From: Blastococcus sp. MG754426
GTDB taxonomy: Bacteria > Actinomycetota > Actinomycetes > Mycobacteriales > Geodermatophilaceae
Reading direction: 5' to 3'
Assembly: GCF_021699055.1 (NCBI RefSeq)
Contig: NZ_SSXC01000030.1
Location: 1-44,631, forward strand
DNA length: 44,631 nt
Shown here: positions 12,172 to 20,808 of the stretch, in pieces
Layout: every line of letters starts with the position of its first letter
Numbering within the stretch: position 1 is the stretch's first letter
Made by a program: the position numbers and the translations under genes
Notes under the pieces: generated by a model
Database searches by the model: none
The model's input: the letters and a program-made list of their open reading frames with translations, nothing else
What the model was told of the DNA's origin: nothing

Positions 12172-13268
12172 GCCTTGTCCTCCAGCTGCTCGCGCACGGA
12201 AGTGGTGAGCTCGTCCCAGGAGTCGACGAACTTCTGCACGCCCTCCTCCTCGAGCACCCGGAACACGTCGTCGAGGTCCACGCCGGCGTCGCGCACCGCC
12301 TGCATGACCGCGGCGGCGTCGTCGTAGGACTTCTGCACCGGCGTGCCCGGGGTGCCGTGGTCGGCGTAGGCCATCAGCGTCTTCTCGGGCATGGTGTTCA
12401 CCGTGCCCGGGGCGATCAGCTCGCTGATGTACATCGTGTCCGAGTACTCGGGGTTCTTGACCCCCGTGGAGGCCCACAGCGGACGCTGCGCGACCGCGCC
12501 CTCCGCCTCGAGGGCCTTCCAGCGGTCGCTGGAGAAGACCTCCTCGTACGCCTGGTAGGCCAGCTGGGCGTTGGCCACGCCGGCCTTGCCCTTCAGCGAC
12601 GCGTCCGCACCCGCCGCGTCGAGGCGCTTGTCGATCTCGCTGTCCACCCGGGACACGAAGAACGACGCCACCGAGGCGATGCCGTCGAGCGACCCGCCCT
12701 CGGCGACCCGCTTCTCCAGGCCGGCGAGGTAGGCGTCCATGACCGCCTTGTACCGCTCGAGGCTGAAGATGAGGGTGACGTTGACGCTGATGCCGTTGGC
12801 GATCGTCTCGGTGATCGCCGGGAGCCCGGCCTCGGTGGCCGGGATCTTGATGAACAGGTTCGGCCGGTCGACCAGCCACCACAGGTGCGCGGCCTCGGCG
12901 GCCGTCGCATCGGTGTCGTCGGCCAGCCCGGGGGCCACCTCCAGGGAGACCCGCCCGTCACCCGGCTGCCGCTCGGCCACCGGCCGCAGCAGGTCGCAGG
13001 CGTCGCGGACGTCGGCGGCGGTGATGGTCCGCAGCGCCTCCTCGACGCTCACCTGGCGGACGGCGAGGGCGTGCAGCTGGTCGTCGTAGGACTCCGAGCC
13101 GCTGATCGCCGCCGCGAAGATCGTCGGGTTGGTGGTGACGCCGACGACGGAGTGCTCGTCGACGAGCGACTGGAGGTTGCCGCTGCGGATGCGGTCGCGG
13201 GACAGGTCGTCGAGCCAGACGGCGACCCCGGCCGAGGAGAGCTCGGCCAGCTTCTCGTTCTGTGCCAT
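12168..13268 (-). CDS. tal: Transaldolase
   Basis: Transfers a three-carbon ketol unit in the non-oxidative pentose-phosphate branch. The 366-residue protein is a TIM barrel with [13 protein letters not shown] near residue 43, the Schiff-base Lys141 in LFIKIPATE, and a [12 protein letters not shown] segment. The ATG at 13268 is preceded by a modest AAGGG ribosome site. It lies between tkt (95 bases upstream) and pgi (overlapping). Confidence 0.97.
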   Translation of the reverse strand: MAQNEKLAELSSAGVAVWLDDLSRDRIRSGNLQSLVDEHSVVGVTTNPTIFAAAISGSESYDDQLHALAVRQVSVEEALRTITAADVRDACDLLRPVAERQPGDGRVSLEVAPGLADDTDATAAEAAHLWWLVDRPNLFIKIPATEAGLPAITETIANGISVNVTLIFSLERYKAVMDAYLAGLEKRVAEGGSLDGIASVASFFVSRVDSEIDKRLDAAGADASLKGKAGVANAQLAYQAYEEVFSSDRWKALEAEGAVAQRPLWASTGVKNPEYSDTMYISELIAPGTVNTMPEKTLMAYADHGTPGTPVQKSYDDAAAVMQAVRDAGVDLDDVFRVLEEEGVQKFVDSWDELTTSVREQLEDKA

Positions 13269-13300
13269 GTTCGTCAGCCCTTCTGGTGAGGTTCTGGAAC

Positions 13301-13317
13301 GGCCCTGTCGCAGGGCC
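13301..13317 (-). other. Short hairpin between tkt and tal
   Basis: A perfect 7-bp stem (GGCCCTG with CAGGGCC) with a 3-base loop in the 95-base gap between tkt and tal. It may slow polymerase or stabilise the processed transcript; the role is unknown. Confidence 0.4.
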
Positions 13318-13363
13318 CCGGCCCGAGCTCGCGAGGGCTGGGGGGCGACGGGCTCCTTCTGCT

Positions 13364-15577
13364 TCAGCGGTCGCCGGTGGGGTGGGGGAGGCCGCCGGTG
13401 GCGGCCACCGGGCCGGCGGGGACGGCGTTCCCGGCGCGGGCCGCCTCGAGGCTCTCCCGCGCCGCGGAGACGACCGCCTCGTCGGTCAGGCCGAACTCCT
13501 CGTAGAGCACGGAGAAGGCGGCGCTGGCGCCGTAGTGGGTGAGCCCGACGATCCGGCCCGCGTCGCCGACGAACTCGCGCCAGCCCATCGGCACGCCGGC
13601 CTCCACGCTCACCCGGGCGCGGACCGAGGGCGGGAGCACCTCGTCCTTGTAGGCCTGGTCCTGGTCGGCGAACCACTCGACGCAGGGCACGGAGACCACG
13701 CGGGTCGGGACGCCCTCGGCCTCCAGCCGCTCCCGCGCGGCGACGGCGATCTGCACCTCGGAGCCGGTCCCCAGCAGGATCACCTCGGGGCTGCCGCCCG
13801 ACGCCTCGGCCAGGACGTAGGCGCCGCGGGCCACGCCCTCGGCGGAGGCGAACTGCTCGCGGTCGAACACGGGCAGGTTCTGCCGGGACAGGAGCAGGCC
13901 GGCGGGCCGGTCGTTGTTCTCCAGGATCGTGCGCCAGGCGACGGTGACCTCGTTGGCGTCCGCGGGGCGGACGACGTCGAGCCCCGGGATGGCGCGCAAC
14001 GCGGCGAAGTGCTCGATGGGCTGGTGGGTGGGCCCGTCCTCGCCGAGCCCGATGGAGTCGTGGGTCCAGACGTAGGTGACCGGGAGCTGCATGAGCGCGG
14101 CCAGCCGCACCGCGCCGCGCATGTAGTCGGAGAAGGTGAGGAAGGTGCCGCCGTACACGCGCGTGCCGCCGTGCAGGGCGATGCCGTTCATCACCGCGCC
14201 CATGGCGTGCTCGCGGACGCCGAAGTGGATGGTGCGTCCGTAGGGGCCGCCGGACCACATCTTGGTCTGCCGGTCGGCGGGCAGGAACGACGGTTCGCCC
14301 TCCACCGCGGTGTTGTTGCTCTCCGCCAGGTCGGCCGACCCGCCCCACAGCTCGGGGAGCCGCGGGTAGAGCTCGGCCAGCACCTTGCCCGAGGCCTTGC
14401 GGGTGGCCACGCCCTTCGCGTCGGCGGGGAAGGTCGGCAGCCCCTCGGCCCAGTTCTCCGGCAGCCGGCGCTCGCGCATGCGGGCCAGCAGCGCGGCGCC
14501 CTCGGGGTTGGCCTGCTCCCAGGCGGCGAACGCCTCGTCCCACTCGGCGCGGGCGGCGCGGCCGGTCTCCACCACCGAGCGGGCGTGGGCCAGCACCTCG
14601 TCGTCGACCTGGAAGGTGCGCTCGGGGTCGAAGCCGAGGATCTCCTTGGTGGCGCGGACCTCGTCCTCGCCCAGCGCGGAGCCGTGCGAGGCCCCGGTGT
14701 TCTGCTTGTTCGGCGCGGGCCAGGCGATGATCGTGCGGAGCTGGATGAACGACGGCCGGCCGGTCTCCGCCTCGGCGGCGGCGAAGGCTGCGTCCACGGC
14801 GGCGAGGTCCTCGCCGTCGTCCACGGTCTGCACGTGCCAGCCGTAGGCCTCGTAGCGGGCCGCGACGTCCTCGGTGAAGGCGACGGTCGTGTCGTCCTCG
14901 ATGGAGATGCGGTTGTCGTCGTAGACGACCACCAGGTTTCCGAGCTTCTGCGTGCCCGCCAGCGACGACGCCTCGCCGCTGACGCCCTCCTCCATGTCGC
15001 CGTCGGAGGCGAAGCACCAGATGGTGTGGTCGAACAGGCTCTCGCCCTCGGGGGCGTCGGGGTCGAGCAGCCCGCGCTCGCGGCGGGCTGCCATCGCCAT
15101 GCCGACGGCGTTGCCGACGCCCTGGCCCAGCGGGCCGGTCGTCGTCTCCACGCCCGGGGTGTGGTTGACCTCGGGGTGACCCGGGGTCTTGGAGCCCCAG
15201 GTGCGCAGCGCCTGGAGGTCCTCCACCTCGAGGCCGTAGCCGGCGAGGAACAGCTGCACGTAGAGCGTCAGGCTGGAGTGCCCCATGGACAGGACGAACC
15301 GGTCGCGGCCGACCCAGTTCGGGTCGCTGGGGTCGTGCTTCAGCCACTTGTGGAACAGCAGGTAGGCCGTGGGGGCCATGCTCATCGCGGTGCCGGGGTG
15401 GCCGTTGCCGACCTTCTGGACGGCGTCCATCGCGAGCACGCGGGCGGTGTCGATGGCGCGGCGGTCGAGGTCCCCGAAGCCGTCGGGGAGGGTCGGCTGC
15501 GGCTGCGCCGGGCTGCCGGTCGGCGCGTCGGTCGCGGCCTCGGCCGGTGCTTCCGGCCCGGTGCTGCGCGTGTCCAT
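13364..15577 (-). CDS. tkt: Transketolase
   Basis: Thiamine-diphosphate enzyme that moves two-carbon units between sugar phosphates. The 737-residue length is normal for actinobacteria. Visible motifs are [13 protein letters not shown] near residue 57, [13 protein letters not shown] (diphosphate/metal site) near 172, and [17 protein letters not shown] near 452 in the pyrimidine domain. The first 30 residues are an Ala/Pro-rich tail. The ATG at 15577 has a GAGGGAG site somewhat far upstream (about 12 bases). It is the first gene of the pentose-phosphate cluster and is divergent from ctaB. Confidence 0.97.
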   Translation of the reverse strand: MDTRSTGPEAPAEAATDAPTGSPAQPQPTLPDGFGDLDRRAIDTARVLAMDAVQKVGNGHPGTAMSMAPTAYLLFHKWLKHDPSDPNWVGRDRFVLSMGHSSLTLYVQLFLAGYGLEVEDLQALRTWGSKTPGHPEVNHTPGVETTTGPLGQGVGNAVGMAMAARRERGLLDPDAPEGESLFDHTIWCFASDGDMEEGVSGEASSLAGTQKLGNLVVVYDDNRISIEDDTTVAFTEDVAARYEAYGWHVQTVDDGEDLAAVDAAFAAAEAETGRPSFIQLRTIIAWPAPNKQNTGASHGSALGEDEVRATKEILGFDPERTFQVDDEVLAHARSVVETGRAARAEWDEAFAAWEQANPEGAALLARMRERRLPENWAEGLPTFPADAKGVATRKASGKVLAELYPRLPELWGGSADLAESNNTAVEGEPSFLPADRQTKMWSGGPYGRTIHFGVREHAMGAVMNGIALHGGTRVYGGTFLTFSDYMRGAVRLAALMQLPVTYVWTHDSIGLGEDGPTHQPIEHFAALRAIPGLDVVRPADANEVTVAWRTILENNDRPAGLLLSRQNLPVFDREQFASAEGVARGAYVLAEASGGSPEVILLGTGSEVQIAVAARERLEAEGVPTRVVSVPCVEWFADQDQAYKDEVLPPSVRARVSVEAGVPMGWREFVGDAGRIVGLTHYGASAAFSVLYEEFGLTDEAVVSAARESLEAARAGNAVPAGPVAATGGLPHPTGDR

Positions 15578-15715
15578 CTGGTCGGTTCTCCCTCGAGGTA
15601 GGCCTGACGTCGTGCCCGGGCGCGGCCGGCCGCCGGCGGGCTGGTGGGCCCGGAGGACGGAACGGCGTCGTCGGGTCGGGCCCTACCCGCTGCGCCGGCG
15701 GCAGCAACGTGATCA

Positions 15716-15721
15716 ACCCTA
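15716..15721 (-). promoter_or_regulatory. Candidate -10 element for tkt
   Basis: TAGGGT on the minus strand, about 140 bases before the tkt ATG in the 273-base divergent region shared with ctaB. No -35 match; moderate support only. Confidence 0.3.
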
Positions 15722-15767
15722 GTCATCCGAGGTCATGCCGCGCGGCGGCCTCGGGACGGGCCGGGGC

Positions 15768-15773
15768 TACAGT
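15768..15773 (+). promoter_or_regulatory. Candidate -10 element for ctaB
   Basis: TACAGT on the plus strand, about 77 bases before the ctaB GTG. It lies 47 bases from the opposite-strand tkt candidate, so the two promoters would be back to back. Confidence 0.35.
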
Positions 15774-15850
15774 GGGGGAGTTCCGCCCCCGGTTCGAAGG
15801 GATCCCGTGGTGCCCTGCTGCCCGCGCGCGACCGCGCACGAGGGCACCCG

Positions 15851-16789
15851 GTGACGGTGCTGTCCGAGCGCACCGCCGCCCCCGCCCCTGCCCCCCGCCT
15901 CGCCTCCCGCTTCCGGGCCCGCGTCGGCGCCTACGTCGGCCTCACCAAGCCGCGCATCATCGAGCTGCTGCTCATCACGACGGTGCCGGCGATGATGCTG
16001 GCCGACCGCGGCTGGCCGTCGCTGTCGCTGCTGTTCTGGACGCTGCTGGGCGGCACCCTCGCCGCCGGCGCGGCCAACGTCTTCAACTGCTACTTCGACC
16101 GCGACATCGACCGGTTGATGCAGCGCACCCAGAAGCGGCCGCTGGTGACCGGCGAGGTGACCCCGCGGGCGGCCCTCGTCTTCGGCTGCGTGCTCACCGT
16201 CAGCTCCATCGCGCTGCTGCTGGCGACGACGACCCCGCTGGCGGCGGTGCTCGCGGCGGTGGCGATCTTCTACTACGCCGTCCTGTACACGATGGTGTTC
16301 AAGCGGCACACCCGCCGCAGCACGGAGTGGGGCGGCGTGCCCGGGGCGGCGCCGGTGCTGATCGGCTGGGCCGCGGTCACCGGGTCGCTGGACTGGCCGG
16401 CGGTCGTGGTCTTCGGGATCGTGTTCTGCTGGCAGATGCCGCACTTCTGGGCGCTCGCCCTGCGGTTCAAGGACGACTACGCCCGCGCCGACGTCCCGAT
16501 GCTGCCCGTGGTCACCACCGCGCTGTCGGTCGGCCGGCAGTCGGTGGCCTGGGCGTGGGCCACCGTCGCCGTCTCCCTGCTGCTGTGGCCGGTGGCCTCC
16601 GGCTACGGCATCGGGCTCGGCTACGCGATCCCCGCGGCGCTGCTGGGTGCCTGGTTCGTCGTCGAGTCCCACCGGCTGCTGGCCCGCATCAAGCGCGGGG
16701 GCGAGATGAAGCCGATGCAGCTGTTCCACGTCTCGATCTCGTACCTGTCGCTGCTGTCGGTCGCGATCGTCGTCGACGCCATCGTCTGA
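15851..16789 (+). CDS. ctaB: Protohaem IX farnesyltransferase (haem O synthase)
   Basis: Membrane prenyltransferase that adds a farnesyl group to haem B to make haem O, the precursor of haem A for cytochrome oxidase. The 312-residue protein is polytopic with about eight or nine membrane segments. The first Asp-rich motif NCYFDRDIDRLMQRTQKRPL is near residue 81, and the second region WQMPHFWALALRFKDDYARAD is near 196. GTG at 15851 follows a weak GAGGGC site. It is divergent from tkt, as in many actinobacteria, and faces ctaA with a gene remnant between them. Confidence 0.96.
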   Translation: MTVLSERTAAPAPAPRLASRFRARVGAYVGLTKPRIIELLLITTVPAMMLADRGWPSLSLLFWTLLGGTLAAGAANVFNCYFDRDIDRLMQRTQKRPLVTGEVTPRAALVFGCVLTVSSIALLLATTTPLAAVLAAVAIFYYAVLYTMVFKRHTRRSTEWGGVPGAAPVLIGWAAVTGSLDWPAVVVFGIVFCWQMPHFWALALRFKDDYARADVPMLPVVTTALSVGRQSVAWAWATVAVSLLLWPVASGYGIGLGYAIPAALLGAWFVVESHRLLARIKRGGEMKPMQLFHVSISYLSLLSVAIVVDAIV

Positions 16790-16847
16790 CCCCACCGGGC
16801 AGCAGCTGGGCGCCGAGATCGAGCGGCGCCCGTGCCTGCGTTGGCGC

Positions 16848-17228
16848 GTGGCGCTCGTGGAGCTGGTGGGCCTCCTCGCCGACGCTGCCAGGGCGAACCG
16901 GAGAAACGGGGTGCTCCAGGTGCTGCGCGGGCCGGGCATGCCCCCGTTCACCCAGCAGCGGGCGGTCGCGGTCGGCGGTCGGAGCCACCTGCTGGATGCC
17001 GCCTACGACGACGTCCTGCTCCCCGTCGAGATGGACGGCGCGGCGTGGCACGGCTCGCGGGAGCAGCGCGAGCGGGACATCCGCCGAGACGTCGCCCTGC
17101 CGGCCACCGAGGGCTGGCAGAGGCTGCGCTCCAGCTACCGCCGGCTGAGCGCTGAGCCCGAGGAGTGCCGTCGGGAGATCCGCTCGGTCCATGCGGCCCG
17201 GCGCATCCCCCGCGACGACGGGCGCTGA
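16848..17228 (+). CDS. DUF559-type protein, probably a C-terminal fragment of a longer gene
   Basis: The 126-residue frame contains a DUF559 (very-short-patch-repair-like nuclease fold) segment: LPVEMDGAAWHGSREQRERD followed by IRRDVALPATEGWQRLRSSY. In actinobacteria this normally forms the C-terminal half of proteins of roughly 280-310 residues related to AbiEi-type antitoxins. Here the similarity continues in the same frame upstream of the GTG, through QQLGAEIERRPCLRWR, right up to the ctaB stop codon and then ends. That indicates a deletion has removed the N-terminal half. GTG at 16848 is only a formal start with no clear ribosome site. I consider it a decaying remnant; a short functional protein cannot be excluded. 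Confidence 0.6.
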   Translation: MALVELVGLLADAARANRRNGVLQVLRGPGMPPFTQQRAVAVGGRSHLLDAAYDDVLLPVEMDGAAWHGSREQRERDIRRDVALPATEGWQRLRSSYRRLSAEPEECRREIRSVHAARRIPRDDGR

Positions 17229-17250
17229 CCCCGGGTTGTCCCGACCCGTT

Positions 17251-17309
17251 CCCGGCGTGGGCGCGCACGCGGGGTTCGAGCGCGCCGATCCCGGCGTGGG
17301 CGCGCACGC
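17251..17309. repeat. Two 20-bp direct repeats between convergent genes
   Basis: The 20-base unit beginning CCCGGCGTGGGCGC occurs at 17251-17270 and again at 17290-17309 without mismatch, 39 bases apart. Each copy can fold into a small hairpin (GCGTG with CACGC). They fill the 124-base gap between the DUF559 fragment and ctaA, and may act as terminators. Confidence 0.7.
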
Positions 17310-17352
17310 CCGGCGCGGGACCGGTGCACCCGCCCGGCCGCGCGACGGCGGC

Positions 17353-18279
17353 TCAGCGGGCGGCGACCGCCGGCTCGGCGGGTGCGGTGAGCGGACGCTC
17401 GGACACCGGCCCGCGGACCGACCACACCAGGCGGGCGGTGTAGGCGGTGATGAGCACGGCGCCCAGCATGTGCAGGAGCACCAGCAGGATCGGCAGGCCG
17501 GTGAAGTACTGCACGTAGCCCACGACGCCCTGCGCCAGCTGCACGACGAGCAGGTCGCGGGCGGCCCGGCGCACCCGGCCGGGGGAGTCGGTCGTGTAGA
17601 GCGCCACCAGCAGGGCGACGGTGAGCCCGAGGAGCAGGAAGACGGCGTCGGCGTGCAGGTGGCTGACCAGCTCGGGGTCCAGGCCGGTGCGCCCGGCCTC
17701 GGGGTCGCCGCTGTGCGGCCCGCTGCCGGTGACCACGGTCCCCATGACGAGCACCAACGCGGTGACGGCGGCGATCGCGCCGACCAGCAGGCGGAACGGA
17801 CGGCCCAGCAGCGGCTCGCCGACGCCCGGTTCCCGCGACCGGAGCCAGAGCACGGTGGTCAGCGCGACGAGGCCCATGGAGACGAGGAAGTGCGCGGCGA
17901 CGGTCCACGGGTTGAGGCCCGTCAGGACGGTGATGCCGCCGACGACGCCCTGCGCGGGGATGCCGAGGAACGCCGCCACGGCCAGGGGGCGCAGGTCGCG
18001 GCGCGGTGAGCGCACCACCACGACGACGAGCGAGACGGCCAGGACGGCGAGGACGAAGGTGAGCAGCCGGTTGCCGAACTCGACCACACCGTGGATGCCC
18101 ATCTCCGGCGTGGTGACGAAGCTCTCGTCGGTGCACCGGGGCCAGGTCGGGCAGCCGAGGCCGGAACCGGTGAGGCGGACGACGCCCCCGGTCAGGACGA
18201 TCGCCCCGTTGGCCAGCAGGTTGGCGAACGCGACCCGCGAGATGGTCGTGGACGAGAAGGAGGCGGGCAGCACCGGCAC
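17353..18279 (-). CDS. ctaA: Haem A synthase (COX15/CtaA family)
   Basis: Membrane mono-oxygenase that converts haem O to haem A for the aa3-type cytochrome oxidase. The 308-residue protein has about eight membrane segments. Conserved histidines that would bind the two haems are seen in GIHGVVEFGNR, VAAHFLVSM, SHLHADAVF and VLLHMLGAV, and a Cys pair near the first loop is in GLGCPTWPRCTDES. The GTG start at 18279 has no ribosome site but lies six bases after a TAGCAT element, which suggests a leaderless transcript. It shares its upstream region with sufR. Confidence 0.93.
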   Translation of the reverse strand: MPVLPASFSSTTISRVAFANLLANGAIVLTGGVVRLTGSGLGCPTWPRCTDESFVTTPEMGIHGVVEFGNRLLTFVLAVLAVSLVVVVVRSPRRDLRPLAVAAFLGIPAQGVVGGITVLTGLNPWTVAAHFLVSMGLVALTTVLWLRSREPGVGEPLLGRPFRLLVGAIAAVTALVLVMGTVVTGSGPHSGDPEAGRTGLDPELVSHLHADAVFLLLGLTVALLVALYTTDSPGRVRRAARDLLVVQLAQGVVGYVQYFTGLPILLVLLHMLGAVLITAYTARLVWSVRGPVSERPLTAPAEPAVAAR

Positions 18280-18285
18280 GTCCCG

Positions 18286-18291
18286 ATGCTA
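18286..18291 (-). promoter_or_regulatory. -10 element of ctaA, placed for a leaderless transcript
   Basis: TAGCAT (minus strand) ends six bases before the ctaA GTG, so the usual start distance puts +1 at or next to the start codon. Confidence 0.5.
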
Positions 18292-18439
18292 GGCCGTCGC
18301 CGGCGACCGGCAGGGGACGTCGGCCCAGCGGCTCCGCCGGATGAGCGGCCGGCCGCCGGGGGGCGAGGGCCGAGGGTGACCCGCGGGAGCTCCCCACCGG
18401 CTGTCCCGGCTGGTCACGAGGGGCTGGGGCCGCGGTGGC

Positions 18440-18453
18440 GTGAAGCTGATCAC
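18440..18453. promoter_or_regulatory. CRP/GlxR-like palindrome between ctaA and sufR
   Basis: GTGA-AGCTGA-TCAC matches the GTGA-N6-TCAC core of the CRP/GlxR family, with a further C/G flank pair. It lies 161 bases before the ctaA start and 87 bases before the sufR start. Binding is inferred from pattern only. Confidence 0.4.
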
Positions 18454-18479
18454 GAAGACCGCCCGTCGGCGCCGTTCTT

Positions 18480-18502
18480 AGGTCGACCTTGCTTGCGAGG
18501 TC
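18480..18502. promoter_or_regulatory. AGGTC/GACCT half-site cluster before sufR
   Basis: AGGTCGACCT (18480-18489) is a perfect palindrome. It overlaps an 18-bp near-perfect palindrome, GACCTTGCTTGCGAGGTC (18485-18502, one mismatched pair). Three copies of the AGGTC half-site thus sit 25-47 bases before the sufR start, in the likely -35/-10 zone. A protein-binding site is likely; which regulator binds is unknown. Confidence 0.45.
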
Positions 18503-18515
18503 CCCGAAATAGGAC

Positions 18516-18530
18516 ACACTCGTGTTGTGG
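18516..18530. promoter_or_regulatory. Candidate SufR operator at the sufR start
   Basis: ACACT-N5-TGTGG overlaps the sufR start codon at 18527. As I recall, a similar ACACT-N5-TGTGA sequence was reported for mycobacterial SufR; I cannot verify that here. A site at the transcript start would fit autorepression. Confidence 0.4.
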
Positions 18531-19369
18531 AAATTCTCGCGGCGAAGCTCCGGCCGTCGGCGTCCGCCGACGACGGGCGCACCCGCGACCGCGTGAGCGG
18601 GCTGCTGCTGGAGCACGGGCCGCAGACGGCGACCGAGCTCGCGGGCCGCCTCGGCATCTCCCCGGCGGCCGTGCGGCGCCACCTCGACGCGCTGGTCGCC
18701 ACCGGCCGCGTCGAGGAGCGGCAGGTGCGCGACGCCCACCGCGGCCGGGGGCGCCCCGCCCGGCGCTTCCACCTGACCGACGCCGGCCGGTCGGCCTTCC
18801 CGCACGCGTACGACGACCTGGCCCTGACCGCACTGCGCTACGTCGCGGCGGCCGGGGGCCCCGACGCGGTCCGCGCCGTGGCCGAGCAGCAGCTCGCCGG
18901 CCTGGAGGCGCGCGCCTCCAGCGCGGTCGAGGCGGCCACGACCGGCAGCCCCGGCGCCCCGGCCGACCGGGCCCAGGCGCTCGCCGCCGCCCTCACCGCC
19001 GAGGGCTACGCTGCCACCGCCTCGGCGCTGTCCGGCGGTGGGCAGCTCTGCCAGCACCACTGCCCGGTGGCGCACGTCGCGGCGGAGTTCCCGCAGCTCT
19101 GCGAGGCCGAGACGGCGGTGATCGGCCGGCTGGTCGGCACGCACGTCCAGCGGCTGGCCACGATCGCCCACGGCGACGGGGTGTGCACCACGCACATCCC
19201 CGGCCCGGTGCGCGCCGGGCAGGCCCTCGATCACACGCGGACGGGGAACAGATCGGCCCCCGGACGCCCTGTACCAGGTGAGCGTGCAGCGCCCGATCGC
19301 GCGCGCACCCGCACGACCGAGTCCACCAGCACCGCCCCCACGAACGACCGGGAGAGGACGCCCGCATGA
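18527..19369 (+). CDS. sufR: SufR, Fe-S cluster-sensing repressor of the suf operon
   Basis: DeoR/ArsR-like winged-helix repressor that binds a [4Fe-4S] cluster and controls Fe-S cluster assembly. The HTH is near residues 33-60 ([21 protein letters not shown]). Four cysteines in the C-terminal half, Cys175, Cys179 and Cys192 (CQHHC...QLC) and Cys220 (GVCTTHI), are candidate cluster ligands. The 280-residue length includes an unusual Arg/Thr/Pro-rich tail of about 55 residues after Cys220. GTG at 18527 lies only a few bases after the promoter region. Its stop overlaps the sufB ATG (ATGA), so regulator and operon are coupled. Confidence 0.94.
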   Translation: MEILAAKLRPSASADDGRTRDRVSGLLLEHGPQTATELAGRLGISPAAVRRHLDALVATGRVEERQVRDAHRGRGRPARRFHLTDAGRSAFPHAYDDLALTALRYVAAAGGPDAVRAVAEQQLAGLEARASSAVEAATTGSPGAPADRAQALAAALTAEGYAATASALSGGGQLCQHHCPVAHVAAEFPQLCEAETAVIGRLVGTHVQRLATIAHGDGVCTTHIPGPVRAGQALDHTRTGNRSAPGRPVPGERAAPDRARTRTTESTSTAPTNDRERTPA

Positions 19370-20808
19370 CCAGCACCCAGCAGCCGGCCACGGCCACGCC
19401 GCTGACGCAGGACGAGCAGATCGAGCAGCTCGGCCGCTACGAGTACGGCTGGGCCGACGCCGACGTCGCCGGCGCCTCCGCCAAGCGCGGTCTGTCCGAG
19501 GAGGTCGTCCGCGACATCTCGGCCCGCAAGAGCGAGCCCGAGTGGATGCTCGAGCGCCGTCTCAAGGCCCTCAAGCTGTTCGACCGGAAGCCCATGCCCG
19601 ACTGGGGCTCGGACCTCTCCGGCATCGACTTCCAGAACATCAAGTACTTCGTCCGCTCCACCGAGAAGCAGGCGACGTCCTGGGAGGAGCTGCCCGAGGA
19701 CATCAAGAACACCTACGACAAGCTGGGCATCCCCGAGGCGGAGAAGCAGCGGCTGGTCGCGGGTGTCGCCGCGCAGTACGAGTCCGAGGTCGTGTACCAC
19801 CAGATCCGCGAGGACCTGGAGGAGCAGGGCGTGCTGTTCCTGGACACCGACACGGCGCTCAAGGAGCACCCGGACCTGTTCCGCGAGTACTTCGGCTCGG
19901 TCATCCCCTCCGGTGACAACAAGTTCGCCGCGCTCAACACCGCCGTGTGGTCGGGCGGCTCCTTCATCTACGTGCCGCCGGGCGTGCACGTCGAGATCCC
20001 GCTGCAGGCCTACTTCCGGATCAACACCGAGAACATGGGCCAGTTCGAGCGGACGCTGATCATCGTCGACGAGGGCGCCTACGTGCACTACGTCGAGGGC
20101 TGCACCGCGCCGATCTACAAGTCGGACTCGCTGCACTCCGCGGTCGTCGAGATCATCGTCAAGAAGAACGCGCGCTGCCGGTACACGACCATCCAGAACT
20201 GGTCGAACAACGTCTACAACCTGGTCACCAAGCGGGCCGTGGCCCACGAGGGCGCGACCATGGAGTGGGTCGACGGCAACCTCGGCTCCAAGGTGACGAT
20301 GAAGTACCCGGCCGTCTGGATGACCGGTGAGCACGCCAAGGGCGAGGTCCTCTCGATCGCCTTCGCGGGCGAGGGTCAGCACCAGGACGCCGGCGCCAAG
20401 ATGGTGCACGCCGCGCCGCACACCTCCTCGACGATCGTGTCGAAGTCGGTGGCCCGCGGCGGTGGCCGCACCTCCTACCGCGGCCTCGTGCAGGTCGACG
20501 AGGGCGCCTACGGCTCGAAGTCCACGGTGAAGTGCGACGCGCTGCTGGTGGACACCATCAGCCGGTCGGACACCTACCCCTACGTCGACGTCCGCGAGGA
20601 CGACGTCGCCATGGGTCACGAGGCCACCGTCTCGCGGGTCAGCGACGACCAACTCTTCTACCTGATGAGCCGCGGCCTCTCCGAGGACGAGGCCATGGCG
20701 ATGGTGGTGCGCGGGTTCGTCGAGCCGATCGCCCGCGAGCTGCCCATGGAGTACGCCCTCGAGCTCAACCGGCTCATCGAGCTGCAGATGGAAGGTGCCG
20801 TCGGCTGA
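19366..20808 (+). CDS. sufB: Fe-S cluster scaffold protein SufB
   Basis: Core scaffold of the SUF system; with SufC and SufD it assembles Fe-S clusters. The 480-residue protein ends in the family's beta-helix domain, with [20 protein letters not shown] near residue 204 and [20 protein letters not shown] near 244, followed by [21 protein letters not shown]. The ATG overlaps the sufR stop and has a GGGAGAGG ribosome site. It is followed directly by sufD, sharing one base. Confidence 0.98.
   Translation: MTSTQQPATATPLTQDEQIEQLGRYEYGWADADVAGASAKRGLSEEVVRDISARKSEPEWMLERRLKALKLFDRKPMPDWGSDLSGIDFQNIKYFVRSTEKQATSWEELPEDIKNTYDKLGIPEAEKQRLVAGVAAQYESEVVYHQIREDLEEQGVLFLDTDTALKEHPDLFREYFGSVIPSGDNKFAALNTAVWSGGSFIYVPPGVHVEIPLQAYFRINTENMGQFERTLIIVDEGAYVHYVEGCTAPIYKSDSLHSAVVEIIVKKNARCRYTTIQNWSNNVYNLVTKRAVAHEGATMEWVDGNLGSKVTMKYPAVWMTGEHAKGEVLSIAFAGEGQHQDAGAKMVHAAPHTSSTIVSKSVARGGGRTSYRGLVQVDEGAYGSKSTVKCDALLVDTISRSDTYPYVDVREDDVAMGHEATVSRVSDDQLFYLMSRGLSEDEAMAMVVRGFVEPIARELPMEYALELNRLIELQMEGAVG

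Noticed and set aside
13262..15601. Very long open frames antisense to tkt (and likewise opposite the ABC exporter at 30850-33615 and acnA at 34616-38509)
   Set aside because: Their sequences are Arg/Gly/Ala/Pro-rich without domains and mirror the codon pattern of well-supported genes; this is the usual shadow effect of GC-rich DNA.
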